The position numbers and the translations under genes are program-made. 64,000 nt of DNA, taken from assembly GCF_013523165.1 (NCBI RefSeq), contig NZ_JAAMQI010000003.1, positions 186,001-250,000 on the forward strand, read 5' to 3'. Position 1 is the stretch's first letter. Every line of letters begins with the position of its first letter. The notes under the pieces are model-generated. The model was not told the DNA's origin and searched no databases. It saw only the letters and a program-made list of their open reading frames with translations. Positions 44,102-51,868 of this stretch are shown here, one piece after another. The stretch is from Pseudomonas entomophila (lineage in GTDB: Bacteria; Pseudomonadota; Gammaproteobacteria; Pseudomonadales; Pseudomonadaceae).

Positions 44102-44917
44102 TCAGCGCTGGTAAGCCCGCCCGTAATGCCGTTCCAACCGCGCCTGCAGCAACTCCATGGCCATCGACAGCACCCAGTAGATCACCGCGGCCGTCGTCAG
44201 CATCTCCAGGTAGCGGTAGCTCGAGCGCCCATAGGACTGCGCCAGGAACATGACTTCCCAGACGCCCATCACCGAGATCAGCGACGAGTCCTTGAGCATC
44301 GAGATGAACTGGTTGGCGGTTGGCGGGATGATCACCCGCATGGCCTGGGGCAGGGTCACGTGGCAGAAGATCTGTGCCGGTCGCAGGCCCAGGGCCAGGG
44401 CCGCCTCGCGCTGACCCTGCGCCACGCCGAGGATGCCGGCGCGGAAGATCTCGCTCAGGTAGGCGCCGTAGTTCAGCGACAAGGCAAGGATGCCGGCACT
44501 GATCGCGCCCGGCACCACGCCGACCTGCGGCAAGCCCAGGTAGATCAGCAGGATCTGGATCAGCAGTGGCGTGCCGCGGAAGAACGAGGTGTAGAAGCTG
44601 GCCACCCCCACCAGTACCGCGCTGCGCGACAGCCGTGCCAGGGCGACGGCAAAGCCCAGCAGCACCGAGGCGGCGATCGAGCACAGGCACAGGAACACCG
44701 TCAGCGCCGCGCCTTGCAGGAACCCGTTGGGACCCAGGCGCAGACCGGCCAGGTTGGGGAACTTCTCCAGGATGATCGAGAACTTCAGGTCGAAGCTCAG
44801 GAAGAACATCACGAACACCGCGAACAGCGCCAGCCAGGTCAGGCACAGCCGCGCACGGAAACCGAACAGCCACGCCGCGGACGCGGCGGGCTTGGAGGAG
44901 GGTAGACGCGCACTCAT
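44102..44917 (-). CDS. Polar amino acid ABC transporter permease
   Basis: A 271-residue permease of the HisMQ/GlnP type. ATG 44917 is preferred; the frame upstream overlaps the binding-protein gene. After an N-terminal hydrophobic helix (about 18-38) come the usual four or five helices and the EAA loop, here EIFRAGILGVAQGQREAALALG and LPQAMRVIIPPTANQFIS. It receives substrate from the binding protein encoded just upstream (four-base overlap). Neither an ATPase nor a second permease is present, so it needs partners elsewhere. Confidence 0.92.
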   Translation of the reverse strand: MSARLPSSKPAASAAWLFGFRARLCLTWLALFAVFVMFFLSFDLKFSIILEKFPNLAGLRLGPNGFLQGAALTVFLCLCSIAASVLLGFAVALARLSRSAVLVGVASFYTSFFRGTPLLIQILLIYLGLPQVGVVPGAISAGILALSLNYGAYLSEIFRAGILGVAQGQREAALALGLRPAQIFCHVTLPQAMRVIIPPTANQFISMLKDSSLISVMGVWEVMFLAQSYGRSSYRYLEMLTTAAVIYWVLSMAMELLQARLERHYGRAYQR

Positions 44918-45735
44918 TTGCTGATGTCGGCGCCGATCCACTTCTGCGACAGCGCCGCCAAGGTGCCGTCGGCCTTGAGCGCGGCGAACACCTCGCGCAG
45001 CTTGGCATCCCATTCAGGGTCGCCTTTCTCGATGGCCACCGAGTTGGGCTCCTCGTACAGTGGAGCGCCCGCGAGCTTGAAGCGCTTGTCCTGGTTCAGG
45101 CGCGGCTGCGCGGTCACCAGATTGGTGAGCACCGCGTCCAACCGCACGCCTGCACCCAGGCCCAGGTCCTGGAAGGCCACGTTGTCGGTGTCGTAGGGGG
45201 CGGCCTGCACGACGTCGAAGGGATAGTCGAGCTGGGTGTCCTCGGCGCCCTCGATCACCAGGTTCTTGTTCAGGTAGCTTTCGTAGCTGGAGGCGCTGGT
45301 CAGGCCGACCTTGCGGCCGTTCAGGTCCTTGGCCGAGTGGATACGGTCGTCCTGGGCGTTGACCACGATCACCGCCGGCGATGCGTAGTACTGCACCGGG
45401 AAGTCGAAGACCTCGGCGCGTGCCTTGCTCGGGGTCATCGAGCAGATGCACACATCGTAGCGCCCGCTCCAGCGGCCCGCCGCGATGACGTCCCACGACG
45501 GCGTTTCCAGGCGCAGCTTGACGCCCAGTTTCTCGGCCACCGCCTTGGCCACGTCGACGTCGAAACCGTCGAGCTGGTTCTGGTCGTTGAGGAAGGAAAA
45601 GGGCGGGTAGCTTTCCATCAGGACGTTGACCATCTCCTTGCGTGACTCGACACGGTCGAGGGTCGCGCCCGCATGGGCCTGCGAGGCGACGGCGAACAAA
45701 ACGAGCCCAGTGCTCAGCAAGGAAGAAAAACGCAT
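44914..45735 (-). CDS. Periplasmic amino acid-binding protein of the ABC transporter
   Basis: A 273-residue SBP_bac_3 protein with a signal peptide (MRFSSLLSTGLVLFAVASQA, cleavage likely after AHA). Domain motifs: NVLMESYPPFSFLNDQNQLD, GFDVDVAKAVAEKLG, CICSMTPSKARAEVFDFPVQ, GRKVGLTSASSYESYL and LREVFAALKADGTLAALSQ. A good AGGTGG ribosome site precedes ATG 45735. Its divergent neighbour is a homocysteine S-methyltransferase-type gene, and a MetR-like box lies between, so S-methylmethionine, methionine or a related sulfur amino acid is a reasonable substrate guess. Confidence 0.92.
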   Translation of the reverse strand: MRFSSLLSTGLVLFAVASQAHAGATLDRVESRKEMVNVLMESYPPFSFLNDQNQLDGFDVDVAKAVAEKLGVKLRLETPSWDVIAAGRWSGRYDVCICSMTPSKARAEVFDFPVQYYASPAVIVVNAQDDRIHSAKDLNGRKVGLTSASSYESYLNKNLVIEGAEDTQLDYPFDVVQAAPYDTDNVAFQDLGLGAGVRLDAVLTNLVTAQPRLNQDKRFKLAGAPLYEEPNSVAIEKGDPEWDAKLREVFAALKADGTLAALSQKWIGADISK

Positions 45736-45755
45736 GTAACCACCTGAAAGTTTTG

Positions 45756-45773
45756 GCCAAAAATGAATTTGGC
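45756..45773. promoter_or_regulatory. Inverted repeat in the divergent promoter region
   Basis: GCCAAA, six bases (AATGAA), TTTGGC: a perfect 6-6-6 inverted repeat 21 bases upstream of the binding-protein start. It could be an operator for the ABC genes. No factor assigned. Confidence 0.4.
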
Positions 45774-45804
45774 TATTTAATAGTTATAAACGTACTGTAC
45801 CTAG

Positions 45805-45817
45805 TGAATTTTATTCA
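45805..45817. promoter_or_regulatory. MetR-type box
   Basis: TGAATTTTATTCA matches TGAA-N5-TTCA with a T in the centre, exactly the MetR consensus of gamma-proteobacteria. It lies 22 bases upstream of the homocysteine S-methyltransferase start and 70 bases from the ABC start. Homocysteine is the MetR co-effector, so the match to gene function is good. Confidence 0.6.
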
Positions 45818-45839
45818 TAAGCACCTTCAGAGTAGTTAT

Positions 45840-46739
45840 ATGAAACAGCGAGCGATGGTCATTCTCGACGGCGGCATGGGCCGTGAACTGCAACGCAGCG
45901 GCGCGCCGTTCCGGCAGCCCGAGTGGTCGGCCCTGGCCTTGACCGAAGCCCCCGACGCGGTGGTGGGCGTGCATGCGTCCTACATCGAGGCCGGTGCCCG
46001 TGTGATCACCAGCAACAGCTACGCCGTGGTGCCGTTCCATATCGGTGAGGCGCGTTTCGCCCAGGAAGGCCGGCAATTGGCCGAGACGGCCGGTCGCCTG
46101 GCACGCACCGCAGCCGATGCCAGCCCGCACGCGGTGCAGGTCGCCGGCTCGCTGCCACCGTTGTTCGGCTCGTACCGCCCGGACCTGTTCGAGCCGGCGC
46201 GCGTCGCCGAGGTGGTGACGCCTCTGGTCGAGGGCCTGTCGCCGCATGTGGACCTGTGGCTGATGGAAACCCAGAGTGCCGTCGACGAGGTGCGCGCCCT
46301 CCATGCCCATCTGCCCGAAGATGGCAAACCGCGCTGGGTCTCGTTCACGCTTCAGGACGAAGACACCGACGAGACCCCACGCCTGCGCTCCGGCCAGCCG
46401 GTGGCCGAGGCGGTCGAAGCCGTGGCGAGCCTTGGCGTCCAGACGGTGCTGTTCAACTGCAGCCAGCCAGAGGTCATCGGTGGAGCGATCGAGGCAGCGC
46501 GTGCGGTGATCGAGCGGCTGAACGCCGACATCGCGATCGGCGCCTACGCCAATGCCTTCCCGCCACAGCCCAAGGAGGCGACGGCCAACGACGGCCTGGA
46601 CGAACTGCGTGAAGACCTGGATCCGCCAGGGTACCTGACCTGGGCCCAGGCATGGCGGGCGCAGGGCGCCAGTGTGCTGGGCGGGTGCTGCGGGATCGGC
46701 CCGGAGCATATCGAACAGCTGAGTCGTGGGTTGCGTTAA
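45840..46739 (+). CDS. Homocysteine S-methyltransferase family protein (MmuM-like)
   Basis: A 299-residue Zn-dependent methyltransferase of the betaine/S-methylmethionine:homocysteine type. Hallmarks: ILDGGMGRELQRSG near the start, GARVITSNSYAV, and the three zinc cysteines Cys207 (FNCSQ) and Cys283-284 (GGCCG). It would transfer a methyl group from S-methylmethionine or a similar donor to homocysteine, giving methionine. ATG 45840 (MKQRAMVILDGGMG) is chosen; upstream codons overlap the divergent gene. Regulation by MetR is suggested by the box at 45805-45817. Confidence 0.9.
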   Translation: MKQRAMVILDGGMGRELQRSGAPFRQPEWSALALTEAPDAVVGVHASYIEAGARVITSNSYAVVPFHIGEARFAQEGRQLAETAGRLARTAADASPHAVQVAGSLPPLFGSYRPDLFEPARVAEVVTPLVEGLSPHVDLWLMETQSAVDEVRALHAHLPEDGKPRWVSFTLQDEDTDETPRLRSGQPVAEAVEAVASLGVQTVLFNCSQPEVIGGAIEAARAVIERLNADIAIGAYANAFPPQPKEATANDGLDELREDLDPPGYLTWAQAWRAQGASVLGGCCGIGPEHIEQLSRGLR

Positions 46740-46979
46740 GGCGTAGCACCGGTAGCGGCGCTGGCGTCTTTCTGCATTCAGACAGAGAGACGCCGGACCG
46801 GCCGCGCATCACTCAGCAAGACGCCACACCGGCGCATCCTCCTCACCTGCACCCCCAAGCAACATTTTCCTCATCAACCACCATAAAAATCATCGTTTCG
46901 CAAAGGCGGTTCGCTGAACAGAATGGGCCATCCCACTTCGTTCATACCTGAGCCCGTTGGCCTTTCGAAGGATGCACAC

Positions 46980-48254
46980 ATGCCCGTACAACAACACATC
47001 GACACGCTCGTCATAGGCGCTGGCCAGGCAGGCGTCGCCGCAAGCGAGCACCTGAGCAGTCTGGGTATCCCTCACCTCGTCCTGGAGCGTGCGCGTATCG
47101 CCGAAGCGTGGCGCACGGGGCGCTGGGACTCCCTGGTCGCCAATGGGCCCGCCTGGCACGATCGCTTCCCGGGTCTTCAGTTCGACGACCTCGCGCCAGA
47201 CGCCTTCCCCTCCAAAGACCGCGTTGCCGCCTATTTCGAACGCTACGCCCAGCAGATCGACGCCCCCATCCGGACCGGTGTCGAGGTCACCCGCGTGACG
47301 CGCAACGTCGGCGCGCCGGGCTTCACCGTCGACACCTCCGAAGGCGTGATCGAGGCGACCCGCGTGATCGTCGCCACCGGCCCGTTCCAGACACCGGTCA
47401 TTCCGCCGATCGCTCCCAAGGACGAACGGCTCTACCAGATTCACTCCGCCGCTTACCGTGACCCTCAGCAATTGCCCGAAGGCGCGGTTCTGGTCGTCGG
47501 GGCAGGCTCCTCGGGGGTGCAGATCGCCGACGAGCTTCAACGTGCAGGGCGCAAGGTGTACCTGTCGGTGGGGGCGCACGATCGTCCGCCCCGCGCCTAC
47601 CGCGGCCGCGACTTCTGCTGGTGGCTGGGCGTCCTGGGCGAGTGGGACGCCGAGACCGTCAAGAAGGGGCGCGAGCACGTCACCATCGCCGTGAGCGGCG
47701 CGCGCGGTGGTCACACCATCGACTTCCGCGGCCTGGCGCATCAAGGCATGACCCTGGTCGGCCTGACCCGATCGTTCGACAACGGCACGGTGACCTTCCA
47801 GGACGACCTGGTCACCCACCTGGCCGCCGGGGACGCCAACTACCTGGCCCTGCTGGACGCTGCCGACGCCTATGTCGAACGCAACGGCCTGGACTTGCCG
47901 GAGGAGCCCGAGGCACGCGCCCTCTACCCAGACCCCGAGTGCGTGACGCATCCCATCCTCACGCTCGACCTGGCGCAGGCCGACATCGCCTCGATCATCT
48001 GGGCGACAGGCTATTCGGTCGACTACAGCTGGCTGAAGGTCGACGCCTTCGACGAGCACGGCAAGCCCAGGCACCAGCGCGGCATCTCCAGCGAGCCGGG
48101 CGTGTACTTCCTCGGGCTGCCCTGGCTGTCGCGTCGCGGCTCGGCCTTCATCTGGGGGGTCTGGCACGACGCCAAGCACGTTGCAGGGCACATCGCCACC
48201 CAACGCAGCTACCTGGATTACCACCAGGCGGCCGAGCGCCAACGCGCCCAGTGA
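46980..48254 (+). CDS. FAD-dependent monooxygenase (flavin-containing/CzcO-like)
   Basis: A 424-residue flavoprotein with two dinucleotide folds: FAD site VIGAGQAG near residue 12 and NADPH site VVGAGSSG near 172, with the ATGPFQTP and IIWATGYSVDYSW motifs typical of flavin-containing monooxygenases and YUCCA relatives. The usual FMO fingerprint FxGxxxHxxxW is not obvious. It would oxygenate an amine, thiol or carbonyl compound with NADPH and O2. ATG 46980 preceded by AAGGA; an earlier in-frame codon adds 19 residues. It heads a same-strand run with RidA-like, DUF1028 and M20 genes. Confidence 0.85.
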   Translation: MPVQQHIDTLVIGAGQAGVAASEHLSSLGIPHLVLERARIAEAWRTGRWDSLVANGPAWHDRFPGLQFDDLAPDAFPSKDRVAAYFERYAQQIDAPIRTGVEVTRVTRNVGAPGFTVDTSEGVIEATRVIVATGPFQTPVIPPIAPKDERLYQIHSAAYRDPQQLPEGAVLVVGAGSSGVQIADELQRAGRKVYLSVGAHDRPPRAYRGRDFCWWLGVLGEWDAETVKKGREHVTIAVSGARGGHTIDFRGLAHQGMTLVGLTRSFDNGTVTFQDDLVTHLAAGDANYLALLDAADAYVERNGLDLPEEPEARALYPDPECVTHPILTLDLAQADIASIIWATGYSVDYSWLKVDAFDEHGKPRHQRGISSEPGVYFLGLPWLSRRGSAFIWGVWHDAKHVAGHIATQRSYLDYHQAAERQRAQ

Positions 48255-48312
48255 GGGCGCCTTCGCCTTCGACGCATTCCACTGCAGCCCCTCCTACAGG
48301 ACCCGACCTACG

Positions 48313-48738
48313 ATGACCACGCATACCCGCATCCGCATGTTCAACACCAAGGCCACTTACCCCAACCAGACGCTGGACAATGACCTATGCCAGGCCGTCC
48401 GTGCAGGCGACACCGTGTACGTCCGGGGCCAGGTGGGCACGGACTTCGACGGCAGACTGGTCGGGCTGGGCGACCCCGCCGCGCAGGCCGAGCAGGCGAT
48501 GAAGAACGTCAAGCAGCTGCTGGAAGAAGCGGGCAGCGACCTCTCCCACATCGTCAAGACCACCACCTACATCACCGACCCGCGATACCGCGAGCCGGTG
48601 TACCAGGTGGTGGGCAAGTGGCTCAAGGGCGTCTTTCCGATTTCCACGGGGTTGGTCGTCTCGGGACTGGCGCAGCCGCAGTGGTTGATGGAAATCGATG
48701 TGATCGCGGTGATTCCGCAGGAGGCGAACCCCCAGTGA
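48313..48738 (+). CDS. RidA/YjgF-family protein lacking the catalytic arginine
   Basis: A 141-residue Rid-superfamily trimer-forming protein (VYVRGQVGTDFDGRLVG, QAEQAMKNVKQLLEEAGSDL, KTTTYITDPRYREPVYQV). Archetypal RidA hydrolyses reactive imines with an Arg in the PARS motif; here that place reads PISTGLVVSGLA, so the Arg is missing. It belongs to another Rid subfamily, often encoded in catabolic operons with uncertain chemistry. It lies 58 bases after the monooxygenase gene, and an imine or enamine product of that enzyme is a plausible ligand. Confidence 0.85.
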   Translation: MTTHTRIRMFNTKATYPNQTLDNDLCQAVRAGDTVYVRGQVGTDFDGRLVGLGDPAAQAEQAMKNVKQLLEEAGSDLSHIVKTTTYITDPRYREPVYQVVGKWLKGVFPISTGLVVSGLAQPQWLMEIDVIAVIPQEANPQ

Positions 48739-48852
48739 CCTCGTCAGGCCAGCACGCCGGGCGTCCAGCCGACGCATTGCGCACGTGCCTGGCCGATCCC
48801 GTGCCGCCTGGATCAGACGGTCACCCCCCTCACCGAATGCAAGGAACCTCAC

Positions 48853-49530
48853 ATGACGTTTTCCATCGTCGCGCGCTGCGCTGAAACCGGCCAGCTTGGT
48901 ATCGCCATCAGTTCATCGAGCATCGCCGTGGGCGCACGGTGCCCTTGGCTACGTGCCGGCGTCGGCGCGGTCGCCACCCAGAACGTGACCCTGCCGGCGC
49001 TGGGGCCTGAGATCCTCGACCGGCTGGAAAGGACCGCGCAGGACCCCCAGGCCGCCCTGGCGCAAGCGCTGCAGGCCAACGGCTGGAGCCAGTACCGTCA
49101 GGTGACGGTGATCGACGGTCAGGGTCGAACCGCACTGTTCAGCGGTAGCGAAACGCTGGGCGTTCATGACGCCGTGGCCGGCGAGCACTGTGTCGCTGCC
49201 GGTAACCTGCTGACCAGTACCGAGGTGATCACTGCCTTGGTCCGGGCCTTCGAGGCCGCGCCGGGGCAACTGGCTGACCGGTTGATGGCGGCCATGCAGG
49301 CCGCCATGGCCGCCGGAGGCGAAGCCGGGCCTGTGCATTCGGCGGCCCTGAAGGTGATGGGGGACCTGGTCTGGCCCATCGTCGATCTGCGGGTGGACTG
49401 GGCGGATGACGACCCGATCGGCCAGCTGGAGGGCCTGTGGCAGGCTTACAAGCCGCAGCTGCAGGACTACCTGACCCGTGCGCTCGACCCCACCGCCGCG
49501 CCCAGCTACGGGGTGCCCGGCAATGAATGA
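48853..49530 (+). CDS. DUF1028 family protein (Ntn-hydrolase-like)
   Basis: A 225-residue member of the DUF1028 family: MTFSIVARCAETGQLGIAIS, SSIAVGARCPWLRAGVGAVA, TQNVTLPALGPEIL, GVHDAVAGEHCVAAGNLLT and a C-terminal peptidoglycan-like tail QLEGLWQAYKPQLQDYLTRA. The fold is predicted to be an Ntn hydrolase; the activity is unknown. Such genes recur beside Rid proteins and amidohydrolases in nitrogen catabolic operons. AAGGAA precedes ATG 48853. Its stop lies eight bases inside the next gene, so they are coupled. Confidence 0.88.
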   Translation: MTFSIVARCAETGQLGIAISSSSIAVGARCPWLRAGVGAVATQNVTLPALGPEILDRLERTAQDPQAALAQALQANGWSQYRQVTVIDGQGRTALFSGSETLGVHDAVAGEHCVAAGNLLTSTEVITALVRAFEAAPGQLADRLMAAMQAAMAAGGEAGPVHSAALKVMGDLVWPIVDLRVDWADDDPIGQLEGLWQAYKPQLQDYLTRALDPTAAPSYGVPGNE

Positions 49531-50680
49531 GGCGTCCAGCCGCGACCTGTTGGCACGGCTGATCGGTTTTGCGACCGTGAGCCGCGACTCCAACCTGGCC
49601 TTGATCGAGTTCGTGCGCGCGTACCTGGCCGGCCATGGCGTAGCCTGCGAGCTGTTCTTCGACGAAACGCGCACCAAGGCCAATCTGTTCGCCACGCTCG
49701 GGCCGGACATCGGCGGCGGTGTGGTGCTGTCGGGGCATACCGATGTGGTGCCGGTGGACGGGCAGCCCTGGACGGTCGAGCCGTTTCGGATGTCCGAGTC
49801 GGCCGGGCGGTTGTACGGGCGCGGCACGGCCGACATGAAGGGCTTCATCGCCTGTGTGCTGGCCGCCGTGCCGATGTTCCTCGCCCGGTCGCTGCGCGTG
49901 CCGGTCCATCTGGCGCTCTCGTATGACGAGGAAGTGGGCTGCCTGGGGGTGCGTACGCTGCTCGCCGACCTGGCCCAGCGCCCCCGCAAGCCAGGGCTGT
50001 GCCTGATCGGCGAGCCGACCGAGCTCAAACCGGTATTGGGCCACAAGGGCAAGCTGGCCATGCGCTGCCAGGTCACCGGTGCGGCCTGCCACTCGGCCTA
50101 TGCACCTTACGGCGTCAACGCCATCGAGTACGCGGCCAGGCTGATCGGGCACCTGGGCGAGCTGGGCGACGAACTGGCCCGCCCGGAGCGACACGACGCG
50201 CGTTTCGATCCACCGTTCTCGACCATCCAGACCGGCCTGATCCAGGGAGGGCGGGCATTGAACATCGTTCCGGCCGAGTGCGCTTTCGACTTCGAAGTGC
50301 GCGCCTTGCCGGATGTCGATGCCCGGCACGTGGTGCACGCGCTGGAGCGGTATGCGTCGACGCAGCTGCTGCCCCGCATGCACGCCGTCGACCCACAGAC
50401 CGACATTCGGATGACGCCCCTGAGCGCCTACCCTGGGCTGGCCACCGCGCCGGACAGCGAGGCGGCGCGCATCCTGGCGCACGTCTGCGGTTCGAGCGAC
50501 TTCGGCACCGTCGCGTTCGGGACCGAAGGCGGGCTGTTCGAGGCCGCCGGCATTCCCACGGTGGTGTGCGGCCCTGGCAGCATGGAGCAGGGACACAAGC
50601 CAGACGAGTTCATCACGGTCGAGCAACTCGACCACTGCGACGCGATGCTGGTCCGCCTGGCGGACTACCTGAGCCGCTGA
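49523..50680 (+). CDS. M20-family deacylase (acetylornithine deacetylase-like)
   Basis: A 385-residue Zn peptidase-like amidohydrolase. Metal-site residues are all visible: His in SGHTDVVPVDG, bridging Asp in GRGTADMKGF, Glu-Glu in YDEEVGCLG, Glu/Asp in IGEPTELKPV and a C-terminal His in GPGSMEQGHKPDEF. The sequence fits the ArgE branch, which removes acetyl groups from N2-acetylornithine, but in this context a different N-acylated amine or amino acid is likely. ATG 49523 overlaps the DUF1028 stop by eight bases, as expected for an operon. No arg genes are nearby. Confidence 0.9.
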   Translation: MNEASSRDLLARLIGFATVSRDSNLALIEFVRAYLAGHGVACELFFDETRTKANLFATLGPDIGGGVVLSGHTDVVPVDGQPWTVEPFRMSESAGRLYGRGTADMKGFIACVLAAVPMFLARSLRVPVHLALSYDEEVGCLGVRTLLADLAQRPRKPGLCLIGEPTELKPVLGHKGKLAMRCQVTGAACHSAYAPYGVNAIEYAARLIGHLGELGDELARPERHDARFDPPFSTIQTGLIQGGRALNIVPAECAFDFEVRALPDVDARHVVHALERYASTQLLPRMHAVDPQTDIRMTPLSAYPGLATAPDSEAARILAHVCGSSDFGTVAFGTEGGLFEAAGIPTVVCGPGSMEQGHKPDEFITVEQLDHCDAMLVRLADYLSR

Positions 50681-50719
50681 GCGCGCGCCTGCAGCGTCGA
50701 TCGACGCCGCAGGCGCGTT

Positions 50720-51637
50720 TCATGACACGTGGCTCATCGCCGTCAGCCGCTCGCGGCAGAAATCGACGAACAGCTGCGCGGGCTTGGTCAACTGCCCCTT
50801 GCGCAGGCGTGCGCTGACCAGGCCCGAGGCCGTCACCGGCTCGGCCACATCGACGGCCACGACCTGCTTGCCGTCGTAGGTGGAGGTCGAATGCGGACGG
50901 GTGACCAGCAACGAGAAACCAAAGCCCTGGCCCACCATGCCACGCACCATTTCGATCGACGGCGAGCCGAACACGATGTTCGGGGTCAGGCCCAGCTCAT
51001 GGAACAGGCTGACGAAGTAGGTTCGGCTGGGTAGCACATCGAGCAGGATCATCGGCTCCCTGACCAGGTCGCGCAGCGACACCTGCGACTGCCCGGCATA
51101 GCGGTGGCCCGCGGGGAGCAGGGCGTAGGGTTTCTGAGGCGGCATCAGCGGTTCGGTTTCGATGGTGTTGTCCAGCTCGTGCTCGTACAGGAAGGCCACA
51201 TCGAAGGTCCCTGCCGTCAGCCCCTGGACGAGTTCCTGCTGGTCACCGTCACGCAACCGGATGTGCACGCCCGGGTAGCGCACGCGAAACTCGGCGATCA
51301 ACTGGGGCAGGTACAGCGGCGCGACCGTCTCGAAGCAGCCGATGTCGATCTGCCCGGCCACCATGTCGTTGTCGGCCAGTGCGTTCTGCTCGAACTCGTG
51401 GGAGACCCGCAGCAGCTCCTGGGCCTTCTGGTAAAAGCGCTTGCCGCTCGGCGTCAGCGAGACGCCCTGGGCGTGGTGCCGAATGAACAGTTGAACGCCG
51501 AAATTCTCTTCGAGGCTCTTGATGGCGGTCGAGATGGAGGGCTGCGCGATGTACAGCTGACGCGAGGCCTCGGCGACGCTTCCGGCCTCGACGGTGGTCA
51601 CGAAGTACTTGAGTTGTCTCAGGGTATAGGACGCCAC
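50720..51637 (-). CDS. LysR-type transcriptional regulator
   Basis: A 305-residue regulator if begun at GTG 51637 (VASYTLRQLKYFVTTVE), which has GAGGG upstream and gives the usual LysR length; a further GTG at 51691 would add 18 residues before the HTH. The helix-turn-helix (ASRQLYIAQPSISTAIKSLE) is followed by a LysR effector domain (GQIDIGCFETVAPLYLPQLI). It is divergent from the aldehyde dehydrogenase gene (about 230 bases) and convergent with the M20 gene, so it may control either side. Effector unknown. Confidence 0.88.
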   Translation of the reverse strand: MASYTLRQLKYFVTTVEAGSVAEASRQLYIAQPSISTAIKSLEENFGVQLFIRHHAQGVSLTPSGKRFYQKAQELLRVSHEFEQNALADNDMVAGQIDIGCFETVAPLYLPQLIAEFRVRYPGVHIRLRDGDQQELVQGLTAGTFDVAFLYEHELDNTIETEPLMPPQKPYALLPAGHRYAGQSQVSLRDLVREPMILLDVLPSRTYFVSLFHELGLTPNIVFGSPSIEMVRGMVGQGFGFSLLVTRPHSTSTYDGKQVVAVDVAEPVTASGLVSARLRKGQLTKPAQLFVDFCRERLTAMSHVS

Positions 51638-51868
51638 GGGTTCCCTCGAAGGCCAGGCCACGGGGCAAGTGTCCGTGGCGGTTAGAGTCACTGCGGGTGA
51701 GCGCTCACCTTACCTCAGCCACGCCACAGGTGGCGCCGTGCCAGGCCAGCTTTTTGATTGGACTGAAGAACATTTTTACTAATTTGCCTGCACGCGATAC
51801 TGGCGCACCATCCCTCGTACCTGAATGACCCACTGAACCGTGTCGACAGTCGACGTAGGGAGCCTTGC

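Noticed and set aside
49229..50635. A 468-codon minus-strand frame
   Set aside because: Antisense to the M20 deacylase, which has all metal ligands.
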